64,000 bases of DNA from Lachnospiraceae bacterium. GTDB taxonomy: Bacteria; Bacillota; Clostridia; Lachnospirales; Lachnospiraceae. The notes under the pieces are model-generated. The model did not search any database and was not told the DNA's origin. It worked only from the letters and a program-made list of their open reading frames with translations. The translations under genes were made by a program, and so were the position numbers. The stretch's first letter is position 1; each line of letters starts with the position of its first letter. Of this stretch, positions 9,137 through 18,719 are shown piece by piece. Where the stretch lies: assembly GCA_910575075.1 (NCBI GenBank), contig CAJTCY010000015.1, forward strand, positions 61,887-125,886, given 5' to 3'.

Positions 9137-9874
9137 CTACTCAATAATTTTTCTATAGGTATCGGCAACTTTGCCGATATCCCCATATTCCAGCATACTG
9201 CCATGTTCCAATATCATTGCCTTATTGCAGAGACGTTCCACCTGCTCCAGCGAATGAGATACGAACAATACTGTTACTCCCTTATCAAACATATCCATTA
9301 CTTTTTTTTCACTTTTTTTGCGGAATTTGGCATCCCCTACAGAAAGCACCTCATCCAAGATCAGAATATCCGGTTCCACCACTGTGGCTATTGAAAATCC
9401 CAGCCTTGCCCTCATACCAGAAGAATAATTTTTCAAAGGCACGTCAATAAACTTCTTCAATTCTGAGAACTCTAAGATTTCATCGTATCTCTCATCAATA
9501 AATGCTTTGCTGTAGCCAAGGACAGAACCATACAGGTAAATGTTTTCTGCCCCCGTATACTGCATATCGAAACCGGCGCCCAGCTCCAGCATCGGCGCCA
9601 GCACGCCGTGGCGGGTAACTTTTCCTTCCGTGGGTTTGAAAACTCCTGCAATCACTTTCAGCAGCGTGCTCTTTCCTGCTCCGTTAAGACCCAGAATACC
9701 CAGGCGTTCTCCCTTTTTCATGGAAAAATTGATGTCTTTTAACGCCCAGAATTCATCATATTTAATTTCTCTTTTCAGAAATTTAATCACGTATTCCTTA
9801 ATACTGTCAACTTTTTCCTGGCTAAGATTAAATTTCATGCTTACATGATCTACTTTTATAATTTCTTTCCCCAT
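9137..9874 (-). CDS. Polysaccharide/teichoic-acid ABC exporter ATPase (TagH/Wzt type, short form)
   Basis: 245 residues, a single nucleotide-binding domain: Walker A GLNGAGKSTLL near residue 60, an AGFDMQYTGAENIYL block typical of polysaccharide exporters, signature YSSGMRARLGFS, Walker B ILDEVLSVGD and the H-loop FVSHS. It has no C-terminal substrate-recognition extension, unlike the second exporter ATPase at 17446-18708. It pairs with the permease just upstream (9887-10663). AGGAG precedes the ATG. It probably powers flipping of the lipid-linked, glycerol-phosphate-bearing polymer. Confidence 0.92.
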   Translation of the reverse strand: MGKEIIKVDHVSMKFNLSQEKVDSIKEYVIKFLKREIKYDEFWALKDINFSMKKGERLGILGLNGAGKSTLLKVIAGVFKPTEGKVTRHGVLAPMLELGAGFDMQYTGAENIYLYGSVLGYSKAFIDERYDEILEFSELKKFIDVPLKNYSSGMRARLGFSIATVVEPDILILDEVLSVGDAKFRKKSEKKVMDMFDKGVTVLFVSHSLEQVERLCNKAMILEHGSMLEYGDIGKVADTYRKIIE

Positions 9875-9886
9875 GGCATTTTCTCC

Positions 9887-10663
9887 TTATATGTGCAGAA
9901 TAAATTCGTCCTGTTTTTTGTAGAAGAGCCACACGCCGAATACCACAACCACAAGGCTGCTGGCTCCCGCATACAGCAGCATTTTCATATTCATAGGATT
10001 TCCAAATAAATTATCTCTGAAACATGCAATGATACAATACAAGGGGTTCATTTTCAGCAGCCAGCCTTTTCCGCTGGCAAGCAGACGGTCTGGATAATAG
10101 AAAATGGCACACGTATACATAACCAGCATCAGCACCACACTCCAGAGATATTCCATATCCCGGAAAAATACTCCTACTGTTGCCAGTATCATTCCTACGC
10201 CAAAAGAAAACAGCAGTAGCAGCGTCAAAGAAATTACAGACTGAAGGGTATACATGGTCGGATATACGCCAAGTACCAAAGATACCACTGCCAGAACTAC
10301 CAGGGAAAGCAAAAATATCACATAGTTAAATAATATGCCAGACAAAGGATAGAGATATTTCGGCACGTACACTTTCTTAATCATGGCTGAATTTCCCCGC
10401 ACTGACCGCAGGGCTGTCGTCGTAGCCTGCGAAAAAAAGGAATACAGCAGCCGTCCGGACAATACATATACCGCAAATGTCTTCTCATTATTTCCAAGTA
10501 ATGTACCAAAAATGACAGTCAGTACGATCATCGTCAGCAGCGGCTCCAGCAAAGACCATAAAATCCCCAGATAGGACCTTCTGTATTTCAGCTTTATGCC
10601 TTTTTTTACCAGCTCCCATAAAAGATATCGGTAACGGAAAAAATTCTTCACTCTCTCCTTCAT
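9887..10663 (-). CDS. Polysaccharide/teichoic-acid ABC exporter permease (TagG/Wzm type)
   Basis: ABC-2-type permease with about six membrane segments. The upstream GT2 gene stop directly abuts an ATG at 10684, but the Shine-Dalgarno AGGTGG falls inside that extension, so I start at the ATG at 10663 (MKERVKNFFRYRYLLWELVKK), giving about 258 residues. The KLKYRRSYLGILWSLLEPLL segment is typical of the family. It sits between a GT2 gene and the matching ATPase, in TagGH order, and is probably the membrane channel for the glycerol-phosphate polymer. Confidence 0.9.
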   Translation of the reverse strand: MKERVKNFFRYRYLLWELVKKGIKLKYRRSYLGILWSLLEPLLTMIVLTVIFGTLLGNNEKTFAVYVLSGRLLYSFFSQATTTALRSVRGNSAMIKKVYVPKYLYPLSGILFNYVIFLLSLVVLAVVSLVLGVYPTMYTLQSVISLTLLLLFSFGVGMILATVGVFFRDMEYLWSVVLMLVMYTCAIFYYPDRLLASGKGWLLKMNPLYCIIACFRDNLFGNPMNMKMLLYAGASSLVVVVFGVWLFYKKQDEFILHI

Positions 10664-10684
10664 AATCATTCTCCACCTTTCCAT

Positions 10685-11431
10685 CTACATATATTTTCGA
10701 ACCCCATGAAACACATACATGAGGAAATAGTAACAGGACCGAAACACTCCAAATCCCAGATAACGGTACACGCCAAACTGCATTTTTGCGGATTTCAGCT
10801 TATTTCTGGATTTGCCCCCCCGGCTCATCCTGGATTTTAACAGCGGCTCATTCAGCCCGCACGCCGCGCCATATTTTTTCAGCACCCGCAGCCAGAGAAT
10901 ATAATCTTCGTGAAGTTCATCATGACACATGTAAAATTCTTTTGCTGCTTCCGTTCTCATTACCACCGAAGAACAGGGAATGCTGTTCGTTTTAAGCAGC
11001 ATGGAATAGGTAATCTCTGCTGGTACTTCAATGATTTTATCCTGGCTTGTCCCGTCTGGGTTCATCAGCTCCCTTCCGGTACAGCAAAGTGCCCGGTCCG
11101 TCTCTTCCAACACCCTGCACTGTGCCGTAAGCTTCCCCTGAGCCCACCAGTCGTCTGCATCTAAAAATGCCACATATCTTCCTGACGCGCGGCGAATGCC
11201 TCTGTTGCGGCTCTCTGCCACTCCGCGGTTCCTTTCATTGCGCAAGAGAATGACCTTCTCTCCGTCTGCATATCTGCCTGCAATTTCTGCTGTATGGTCT
11301 GTGGAACAGTCATCGATAATCAGAAGTTCCAGTAAAACGTCCTGGGAAAGTACCGATTCAATGGCGTCAGCAATATATTCTTCTGCATTATATGCCGGCA
11401 TAACCACCGACACCTGCACTTCCTTCTGCAT
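10685..11431 (-). CDS. GT2 family glycosyltransferase
   Basis: About 248 residues from the ATG at 11431 (MQKEVQVSVVMPAYN), which has GGAGG 5 bases upstream; an in-frame TTG 4 codons earlier would place the Shine-Dalgarno inside the gene. GT-A fold features: VVMPAYNAEEYI, the IIDDCSTDHT nucleotide-binding loop and FLDADDWW as the DxD metal-binding motif. The C-terminus has a short amphipathic or hydrophobic segment (YYFLMYVFHG). Cytosolic, using a nucleotide-sugar donor; sugar specificity unknown. It lies 13 bases after the initiating sugar-phosphate transferase gene, so it may add the second sugar to the lipid carrier. Confidence 0.88.
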   Translation of the reverse strand: MQKEVQVSVVMPAYNAEEYIADAIESVLSQDVLLELLIIDDCSTDHTAEIAGRYADGEKVILLRNERNRGVAESRNRGIRRASGRYVAFLDADDWWAQGKLTAQCRVLEETDRALCCTGRELMNPDGTSQDKIIEVPAEITYSMLLKTNSIPCSSVVMRTEAAKEFYMCHDELHEDYILWLRVLKKYGAACGLNEPLLKSRMSRGGKSRNKLKSAKMQFGVYRYLGFGVFRSCYYFLMYVFHGVRKYM

Positions 11432-11444
11432 AAATTCCTCCAAA

Positions 11445-12806
11445 CTATTTCTTCACGGCTGTCACTTGTCCTCTGTCAATTCCTTCTGTGTTTTCTTTCT
11501 GGAATATAATTTTAAAGGTCATCAGCATCAATTTGAGATCCAGCCAAAAAGAGTAGGTCTCAATATACGTCAGATCCAATTTCAGTTTATCATAAGGCGT
11601 CGTATTGTATTTTCCATAAACCTGAGCATATCCGGTTAATCCGGCCTTTACTTTCAGGCGGAAACTGAATTCCGGAATAATTCTCTCATATTCACTGGCA
11701 ATTATTTCCCGTTCCGGCCTTGGCCCCACAAAGGACATCTCTCCTTTCAAAATATTAAAAATCTGTGGAAGCTCGTCAAAATGCGTCCTTCTGATAATCC
11801 GCCCAATAGGGGTAATGCGGTCATCATCCTTCCGTGCCAACTGCGCCCCTTCCTTTTCGGAATCCATGCGCATGCTTCGGAATTTGATGATTCTGAAAAT
11901 CTCCCCGTCCCTGGTGAGCCGCTCCTGTGTATAGAAGACCGGACCCCTGTCATACAATTTGATGCCTGCCGCAATTAAAAAGAGGACTGGAGAAGAGATT
12001 ACAATGGCAATGAGTGAAAATACAATGTCCATAGTCCGCTTTACAAACCGCTGTTCAATGGTAAGTCCCCGGTTTCTTGACAGCATCAGCGGCGAATCAA
12101 ACAGATGAATACTCTCTGTGCCAGTGAGAATAATATCTGAAATTTTAGGCGTGATATAGGTGCGCTTTCCCTGGTCGAAACAAAATTTTAAAATTGGATT
12201 GCGCATCTTCGTCGGCAGGTCACAGAGCACCACCGCCTCATATTCCAGAATTTTCTGATATAATGCCTTATACCCCATATAAACACTGGCAGTTGCGCAG
12301 ACATTATACTTGTCCTTGCGGGAATTGATTTTATTGATCAGGTCGTCCGGTGAATGTTTCCCATAAATGACAATCATTTTCCTGGGAGGGTAGAGTCTGG
12401 TATAGATCACTCTCACCAGATAGACCCCTGGCAGTATCACCAGAACATCCAATCCTGTCAAAATCAGCATGGGTGTCACCGGCATATAGTCATTGGCAAT
12501 CAGGCAGACCTGAAAATATCCAATTACATTGGCACATAAAATGGCAAGGATCTGTGAGAGACAGATATCTGTAATACGCAGATACCCAATACGATAACCC
12601 CCAAATGTCCTTGTAAAAAAATACATGATCAATGTATACATGCCGATCACAGCCCAGTTTCCCCGATTCCAGAAACGATGTGCCTTTGACAGCATAGGAT
12701 AATAAATCTCATACCAGACATAGGCAAACAACAACGCCTCACATGCCAGCATGATATAATTGGCTGTCAGATTCAATAAATGCTTGTACTGTTCTCTTCT
12801 TCTCAT
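11445..12806 (-). CDS. Polyprenyl-phosphate sugar-1-phosphate transferase (WcaJ/WbaP-like initiating enzyme)
   Basis: 453 residues in the PNPT architecture: N-terminal membrane segments (about 10-135), a CoA-binding-like middle, and a C-terminal bacterial sugar transferase domain (about 245-450) with KRTMDIVFSLIAIVISSPVLF, FKIIKFRSM-type block (here FRIIKFRSMRMD), DELPQIFNIL, MSFVGPRPE and KAGLTGYAQV. These enzymes load the first sugar-1-phosphate onto undecaprenyl phosphate and so commit the pathway. The ATG is 4 bases after the stop of the methyltransferase-kinase gene, with AAAGGA spanning that stop, consistent with translational coupling. The sugar (glucose, galactose or GlcNAc/GalNAc type) cannot be decided. 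Confidence 0.93.
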   Translation of the reverse strand: MRRREQYKHLLNLTANYIMLACEALLFAYVWYEIYYPMLSKAHRFWNRGNWAVIGMYTLIMYFFTRTFGGYRIGYLRITDICLSQILAILCANVIGYFQVCLIANDYMPVTPMLILTGLDVLVILPGVYLVRVIYTRLYPPRKMIVIYGKHSPDDLINKINSRKDKYNVCATASVYMGYKALYQKILEYEAVVLCDLPTKMRNPILKFCFDQGKRTYITPKISDIILTGTESIHLFDSPLMLSRNRGLTIEQRFVKRTMDIVFSLIAIVISSPVLFLIAAGIKLYDRGPVFYTQERLTRDGEIFRIIKFRSMRMDSEKEGAQLARKDDDRITPIGRIIRRTHFDELPQIFNILKGEMSFVGPRPEREIIASEYERIIPEFSFRLKVKAGLTGYAQVYGKYNTTPYDKLKLDLTYIETYSFWLDLKLMLMTFKIIFQKENTEGIDRGQVTAVKK

Positions 12807-12810
12807 AATT

Positions 12811-14964
12811 CTATCCTTTTACCAGTCCCCGGATTTTCTTTTTCACCCGTCCCCTGGTATTCATCTTATCCATAAGAAGCACTGCTGTCTCTTCTTCCAG
12901 AATACTGATCCGGTAAGAGACTTCCACCTGGCATCTGCCCTGTGGGATTTCTTCTATTATAATCTTTGGGTCGGAATTGTCAAATAGATAACAATTTTTT
13001 TCCAGTTCGAACCCTGTGGTGTGATACTTCACTGATGTATTTTTCCCCCGCCAGGAAAGCTTTACTTCCTTTAAAATACAGGCGCTTAGCGCTGGATCAA
13101 TCCAAACTCCCACTGTCTGTTCAGGAATGCAGACAGTATAGTTCAATACTTCCTCACAGCCTGTTTCAATAAAATACGACTGTTCTTCTGAAAAACCCTG
13201 TCCCTGGTCCAGATATACCTGAACCCTTCTCCTGTCTGTCTCCTTCAGGATCTCTTGCAGCGGAAGCGCCTTTTTTCCCATGGTATGATACAGGACTGCA
13301 GGCGAAACGCTTCCCTTAGCGATATACCTCTGAAAGTGCTGTTCCATCTGCTGAAAAATTTCCTGCTGGCCGGAAGTGATTTGAAATTCCTGGTAAAAAT
13401 CAAATGTTTCTTTCAACACTCTGCGCAAAGAGGCTCCTTCCAGATAATAGTGGAGCACACGGTATAAAATAAACTTAACTGGTACCGGAAAGAAAAACGT
13501 CCATTCATAGTCCAGTACGTGCCAGCGCCCGTCCTTTGTGCAAAGAAGATTAGAGAATATCAGGTCGATATCTGCCACTGAAACCGCCTGTTCTTCCTCT
13601 GAGAACTCCGGCGAACCAAATACCTGCTGAAACTCCGGCGTCATATGAAAAATTTCCAAAGGAGCGCTGTCTCTGATTCTCTCCACTGCCTTCTTAAGTT
13701 CCCTTGCCGCTTCCTCAAATTTATTCTGCTCCAGCAGACTGTCTAAATACCCTTCCACAGTATATCCCTGCAGGTATTCAAATTCCACTCTGTCCTCTTT
13801 GAGCTGACATTCATTTACACAGAGCATTCCTTTCTCCTGCCAGAGCAAACGCAGTCTTTCTCCCGCCTCTGCCATATGCGCCATGTGCGCCTGTCCTTTT
13901 GGAAACTCTGCCTTCTTATATAAAATATTCTTCCCACTCATGTCCTGTACAATCCGGGTTTGAATGGAAAATTCCTCTGCCCTGCCGCTGGAATATTTTG
14001 TATAAACAGGACAATCCTCTCTACTGGCAGCAGAGACGCTGTCATGGAAAGGCCTGGTTATTTCCACAAAGAAAGAATTTGCATACAAGGGGAATAATCC
14101 ATCTGTGACAATCTGGTCGTATACTCTGCCCTCATCCATCAACACCAGACGGTCCCTGTCAAAGTTACAGATATTTTGATTCAGTTCTCCTAAGCGGGGC
14201 AGATATGCATCTGAATAAATCACTCTGGGAAGCTTATAATCCGGATAGGGATAATAAAATTTATAATCTGTATAGCCGCATTCCTCCATAATCCGAATCA
14301 GCTCCGGCCTGGTAAACGTACGCACAAATTCTGCAGCAGGATACCCTTCCAGTCCTTCAAAAAACGTACCTGCATGGTCTTCCCGGCAGCCCGCCCAATA
14401 CTTTAATCCAAATTTATTTTCAATCGCAAGCAGCAATTTTCCGCCTGGCCGTACATGTTTCATAACCGTAGTCAGGAAATCATGATATGGCTTTTTTCCG
14501 CCAATATAGCCTCTGCCATACTCGAATACGCCAATCAGAGTGGCATAGTCAAAATCTTCCTCCAGATCCCGTTCTACGTCCTGGAAATTCCCCAGGCGGA
14601 TTTTAATATTGCCGCTGTCCTTATGCCGCACCGCATTTACCATACTTCGCTTCTTAGAAAGGTCTATACAGGTAACTTCTCCTGCTGCTTTCGCTACGGC
14701 CCCGGTAACTGCTCCGCACCCAGAACCTACTTCCAGTACCTTTGCTCCTGGTGTAAAGGGATACCAGCTTAAGATATTTTCACGTTCATGGGCGAGATGA
14801 TACATCACTGCCCAATCCTGTTCTCTGGCAATCACCTGGGGATATTCCTCCTGCGGATACGTCTGCACCAGCTCTAAAATATGATCCTCCACTGCACCGT
14901 CACTGTAGAGATCTTCTCCTGGATAATGGGTATCATCCAGAACAACATTTCCAATTTTTTCCAT
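12811..14964 (-). CDS. SAM methyltransferase fused to a kinase-like domain (WbdD-like candidate chain terminator)
   Basis: 717 residues. Residues about 45-260 form a class I methyltransferase: VLEVGSGCGAVTG (motif I), VTCIDLSKKR, and LLLAIENKFGL after the central sheet. Residues about 335-610 look like a kinase or aminoglycoside-phosphotransferase-type fold: ILYKKAEF (candidate ATP-binding lysine near 350), VEFEYLQGYTVEGYL (hinge region), DIDLIFSNLL near 468 (catalytic Asp and Asn) and VLDYEW near 483 (the DFG/DFE-like metal aspartate). About 110 C-terminal residues are unassigned. E. coli WbdD combines methyltransferase and kinase and caps O-antigen chains for a Wzt with a C-terminal binding domain; exactly such a Wzt is encoded two genes upstream. 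The functional analogy is inference. Confidence 0.75.
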   Translation of the reverse strand: MEKIGNVVLDDTHYPGEDLYSDGAVEDHILELVQTYPQEEYPQVIAREQDWAVMYHLAHERENILSWYPFTPGAKVLEVGSGCGAVTGAVAKAAGEVTCIDLSKKRSMVNAVRHKDSGNIKIRLGNFQDVERDLEEDFDYATLIGVFEYGRGYIGGKKPYHDFLTTVMKHVRPGGKLLLAIENKFGLKYWAGCREDHAGTFFEGLEGYPAAEFVRTFTRPELIRIMEECGYTDYKFYYPYPDYKLPRVIYSDAYLPRLGELNQNICNFDRDRLVLMDEGRVYDQIVTDGLFPLYANSFFVEITRPFHDSVSAASREDCPVYTKYSSGRAEEFSIQTRIVQDMSGKNILYKKAEFPKGQAHMAHMAEAGERLRLLWQEKGMLCVNECQLKEDRVEFEYLQGYTVEGYLDSLLEQNKFEEAARELKKAVERIRDSAPLEIFHMTPEFQQVFGSPEFSEEEQAVSVADIDLIFSNLLCTKDGRWHVLDYEWTFFFPVPVKFILYRVLHYYLEGASLRRVLKETFDFYQEFQITSGQQEIFQQMEQHFQRYIAKGSVSPAVLYHTMGKKALPLQEILKETDRRRVQVYLDQGQGFSEEQSYFIETGCEEVLNYTVCIPEQTVGVWIDPALSACILKEVKLSWRGKNTSVKYHTTGFELEKNCYLFDNSDPKIIIEEIPQGRCQVEVSYRISILEEETAVLLMDKMNTRGRVKKKIRGLVKG

Positions 14965-14991
14965 AGCAATTTCCGCCTTTCCCGAAGAGGC

Positions 14992-17427
14992 TTACACCTG
15001 TTTCAGTGAAAAATCTGCTTTTGACAAGGTAAGATTCGGATTATAATAGGGATCTCCCTGATCCATATATTCTTTCCATTTCGTTACAAAATACTTCATT
15101 TCTTTGTAATAACGCTCCTGCTTCTCTGGAGAGTCCTCCAGACCTCTGGATTTTGATTCATAATGATAGAGCTGGGCGTAAGGGTTATAAACCACCAGTT
15201 TCCCCAGTTCCTGTACTTTCATGCAATAGTCGATATCATTAAACGCTACCACCAGTTCCTCTGTCATTCCTCCTGCCTGCAAAAATACAGACTTCTTCGT
15301 CATCATGCAGGCCGCCGTGACCGCACTGTAATCCTGTGCACAGATAATCCTGGAAAAATAGCCGTTAGCCTGACGGTCAAAACCGATAAAAGTATGTCCT
15401 GCAATCCCACCGAAGCCAATCACCACTCCTGCATGCTGAATGGTATTGTCTTCATAATAGAGCCTTGCACCCACAACACCCACGTCTTCCCGCATACAGT
15501 AACCCAGAAGCTGCCACAGGCAGTCGGGATTTATCATCTCCGTGTCATTATTTAAAAATAAGAGATACTCTCCGTTTGCATACTCTGCACCAAAATTATT
15601 GATGGCGGAAAAGTTAAATCCACCCTCCCAGCAGACAACATGCGCCTTCTCATTTTCCTCTTCCAGCTTCTTATAATATGCAAAGGTTTCCGGCAATTCA
15701 CTGTTATTTTCAATGATAATATATTCATAATTGCGGTATGTGGAATACTTCTCTATAGATTGAATGCACTTTTGTAAATCTTCTGTATGATCCTTATTCG
15801 GTATCAAAATAGAAATCAACGGCTGTTCCTGCCATTGCCAGACCGTCCGGTAAAGCCCCGGATATTCTCCCATCTCAACCTTAGCCGGAAGATTTCTTCT
15901 GGCATAGTGCGCCTCTATAGCTCGTTTTCCCGCCTCAAAAGCATACCGTTTGCTCTCAGGATTTTCTGCCGTAGAATTCTCATGTGCCCGCCAATGATAC
16001 AGCACCTTGGGAATATGATGAATATTTCTGGTATGCTCTGTACACCGCAGAACAAAGTCATAATCCTGCGCTCCGTCAAACGCTGCGTCTAACAGTCCCG
16101 TTTTTTCAAGCAGCGTCCGCTTCACCACCACCAAATGGCAGAAATAATTCATGCTGCACAGAAGATCCGGATTGTAATCAGATTTAAAATGTGGTTCAAA
16201 ATACCGTTTCCCGTTCATGGAAATCTTGTCTTCGTCCGAATAAATCAATTCCGTCTGCGGATGCTTTTGCAATGCAAGCGCACATTCATATAAAGCGTCC
16301 TCTGTCAGCAAATCATCATGGTCTGCAAACACAATGTAATCTCCAGACGCTCTCTGGATTGCTGCATTGGTGTTATCAGAGATTTTCAGAGGAGTCTCAT
16401 GCCGGATCACTTTTACTCTCTTCTCCCTCTGCTCCAGTTTACCCAGATAAGATTCCAGCGGTGAAGGAGCGCCACTGCCATCTGACAGACAAAGCTCCCA
16501 GTTCTCATACGTCTGCGACTGAATGGAATCTATTAACTGCTGCAGATACTTCTCCGGGGTCTTGTACAAAGGCACCACAATAGAAAACAATGGCTTTTCC
16601 CGCCAGTTTTCCCGCCGCTGTCTGAAAAGCTCTTCTTCTGTGGGCATCACAGCACGCCGGTATTTCTCATAATCTCCCTGGGGCGCTGATTTCTGCATCA
16701 GCACCTGCATGGTACGGGTGCAAAATTCTTTCATTCCATGACGCTGTAAAAACCTCATCCCTTTGCCGAGATAACTGCTTCCCATAACATTTTCAAAGAG
16801 AAATGTAGTCATAACAGGTACTTTCACCCTGCTCCTGCGGCTTCCATTGGAAAATTCCAGCCACACCTGGGCCAACCCATGATGCGGCAGAGTAATCTCA
16901 AATCCTGCGTCTTTTAAGCTGTCCGTCTCCCGATAGACCTGCACCACGTCTCTGCGTTCATGCCAGGAAGTCTCAGCAGGCAGTTCTCTGCCGCCAGGTC
17001 CAAAAGCCCTCACTGTCACAGAAGCAATGGATGCCGCCCATCCTTTGATATAACATGTTCCTTTCTCCAGTACAGTCTGTTCCACAAACAGGTCCAATTC
17101 CTGCTGCTGTTTTAACAGGGCAGACACCTTTTTCTGGAAGACTGGCTGACCTGCGGCGCTCACAGTTAATTCCTGGCAATGGTCAAAGTTCTCCGGCAGC
17201 GCCACATACAGAAAATATTCCTCTTCAATGCCCAGGTCATATATCATATAACGCTGGCGTACTTCCATGCCGTCATATTTTTTCATGTTCCAGGGAAGTT
17301 CTCTGCCATCCAGTGTGACCGTGAGCTTGTCCCCGGTCTCCATCTCGTACTTCCATCCCTGTATCACCAAGATCTGTTTTTCCTCTATGTGAAATCTGAC
17401 TCTAACTACATTAAATTTTTCCAGCAT
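14992..17427 (-). CDS. Large two-domain GT2 glycosyltransferase
   Basis: 811 residues. Residues 1-270 have beta-rich, non-catalytic character. The first GT2 domain (about 278-500) has FSIVVPLYKTPEKYL, LSDGSG and VFADHDDLL. The second (about 530-790) has ISILIPNKDHTEDL, IIENNS, LFLNNDTEM and a conserved FNDIDYCMKV. Similar two-domain enzymes occur in rhamnan and O-antigen clusters and can add two linkages of a repeat unit. It sits between the exporter ATPase with the recognition domain and the methyltransferase-kinase, which suggests it polymerises the chain that is then capped and exported; that order of events is inference. Confidence 0.88.
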   Translation of the reverse strand: MLEKFNVVRVRFHIEEKQILVIQGWKYEMETGDKLTVTLDGRELPWNMKKYDGMEVRQRYMIYDLGIEEEYFLYVALPENFDHCQELTVSAAGQPVFQKKVSALLKQQQELDLFVEQTVLEKGTCYIKGWAASIASVTVRAFGPGGRELPAETSWHERRDVVQVYRETDSLKDAGFEITLPHHGLAQVWLEFSNGSRRSRVKVPVMTTFLFENVMGSSYLGKGMRFLQRHGMKEFCTRTMQVLMQKSAPQGDYEKYRRAVMPTEEELFRQRRENWREKPLFSIVVPLYKTPEKYLQQLIDSIQSQTYENWELCLSDGSGAPSPLESYLGKLEQREKRVKVIRHETPLKISDNTNAAIQRASGDYIVFADHDDLLTEDALYECALALQKHPQTELIYSDEDKISMNGKRYFEPHFKSDYNPDLLCSMNYFCHLVVVKRTLLEKTGLLDAAFDGAQDYDFVLRCTEHTRNIHHIPKVLYHWRAHENSTAENPESKRYAFEAGKRAIEAHYARRNLPAKVEMGEYPGLYRTVWQWQEQPLISILIPNKDHTEDLQKCIQSIEKYSTYRNYEYIIIENNSELPETFAYYKKLEEENEKAHVVCWEGGFNFSAINNFGAEYANGEYLLFLNNDTEMINPDCLWQLLGYCMREDVGVVGARLYYEDNTIQHAGVVIGFGGIAGHTFIGFDRQANGYFSRIICAQDYSAVTAACMMTKKSVFLQAGGMTEELVVAFNDIDYCMKVQELGKLVVYNPYAQLYHYESKSRGLEDSPEKQERYYKEMKYFVTKWKEYMDQGDPYYNPNLTLSKADFSLKQV

Positions 17428-17445
17428 ATTTTCTGTCCCTCTGTT

Positions 17446-18708
17446 TTACTCCAGTCCGACAGTGGACTCCATGTCAAAATAGCCCACTGTATTTTTTTCT
17501 GAAATCACACCCAGGCTGCACACGTCATACAGTCTGTGGTGTACCTTAAATTCTTCCTGATCATATCCGGTACATCCTAAGGATAACAAATATTCTCCTC
17601 CCTGAAGAAGCATTTTCTGCGTAAAACTTACCACCTGCATATCTCCTTTCTTCTTCGGAGCTGTCATCTGCTTCTCCAGCATGGTATTTGTGCCTGTCAG
17701 TTCAATGCCCATAAGATTTTTCAGGGTAAAAGCAAAAATCGGCTCTGCCACATCCTGATGAAATAATACTTTCATCTTAATGGTACATGCCTCTCCTTTT
17801 TCAATCACATTGGTTATCTTTCCTGTCTTGTCCACAATGGCAAAATCAAGGATCTCTGCCTTTTTGTCTCCATACTCCAATGTCTCTGGATTTACACTCA
17901 GGCTGTCTCTCCATTTGCCTTTGGCGTCCGCAGGATTCCAGAGCGATGTGTTTTCTCTGCGCTGCGCCTCTTCCTGCTTCACCAGCGCCATTTTGAACCG
18001 GTCCACCGCTTCCTTTGGCGTGCCTTCCATCACCTTTTCGCCCTTATTGAGCAAAATGGCACGGTCGCAATATTTGGTAATGCTGCTGAGATCATGGCTC
18101 ACAAAAAGTATCGTCTTGCCCAGCTCCTTAAACTCCTCAAATTTGCGGTAACACTTTGCCTGAAAAAACACATCTCCCACTGACAATGCCTCGTCCACAA
18201 TCAGAATCTCCGGTTCAATATTGATTGCCACTGCAAAAGCCAGACGTACAAACATACCGCTGGAATAAGTTTTTACCGGCTGATTTACAAATGTCCCGAT
18301 ATCTGCAAATTCCAGAATTGCATCCATCCTGCTGCTGATTTCCTCTCTGGAAAAACCCATCATCGTACCCTGCAGATATACATTCTCAATCCCAGTATAT
18401 TCCATATTAAAACCAGCGCCCAACTCTAAAAGGGCGGAAATTCTTCCATTTACTTCCACTTCTCCGCTGGTCTGCTGGATCACGCCCGTAATAATTTTGA
18501 GCAGCGTAGATTTACCGGAACCATTGGTTCCGATAATTCCTACCGTTTCTCCTTTTTGAATATCCAGATTTATCTCGTTCAGCGCCGGATGTTCCCGGAA
18601 ATTTTTCTTCCTGGAAAGCCCCAGCGCATCCTTAAGCCGCGCAGCAGGGGTGTCATACAATTTATATATTTTACTGACCTGTCTGATCTTGATTGCTGTC
18701 TGTCCCAT
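17446..18708 (-). CDS. wzt: Polysaccharide ABC exporter ATPase with C-terminal glycan-recognition domain (Wzt, long form)
   Basis: Start set at the ATG at 18708 (MGQTAIKIRQVSKIY), with AAGGA 7 bases upstream and the permease stop 11 bases before; a longer frame would overlap that gene. About 420 residues. Residues 1-250 are the ATPase: Walker A GTNGSGKSTLL near 61, AGFNMEYTGIENVYL, YSSGMFVRLAF, ILIVDEALSVGD and FVSHD. Residues about 270-420 form a beta-rich extension resembling Wzt C-terminal domains that bind the modified non-reducing end of an O-polysaccharide. With the methyltransferase-kinase at 12811-14964 this implies length-controlled, cap-dependent export. The second exporter ATPase in this locus (9137-9874) lacks the extension. 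Confidence 0.9.
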   Translation of the reverse strand: MGQTAIKIRQVSKIYKLYDTPAARLKDALGLSRKKNFREHPALNEINLDIQKGETVGIIGTNGSGKSTLLKIITGVIQQTSGEVEVNGRISALLELGAGFNMEYTGIENVYLQGTMMGFSREEISSRMDAILEFADIGTFVNQPVKTYSSGMFVRLAFAVAINIEPEILIVDEALSVGDVFFQAKCYRKFEEFKELGKTILFVSHDLSSITKYCDRAILLNKGEKVMEGTPKEAVDRFKMALVKQEEAQRRENTSLWNPADAKGKWRDSLSVNPETLEYGDKKAEILDFAIVDKTGKITNVIEKGEACTIKMKVLFHQDVAEPIFAFTLKNLMGIELTGTNTMLEKQMTAPKKKGDMQVVSFTQKMLLQGGEYLLSLGCTGYDQEEFKVHHRLYDVCSLGVISEKNTVGYFDMESTVGLE

Positions 18709-18719
18709 ACATTTCCTTT

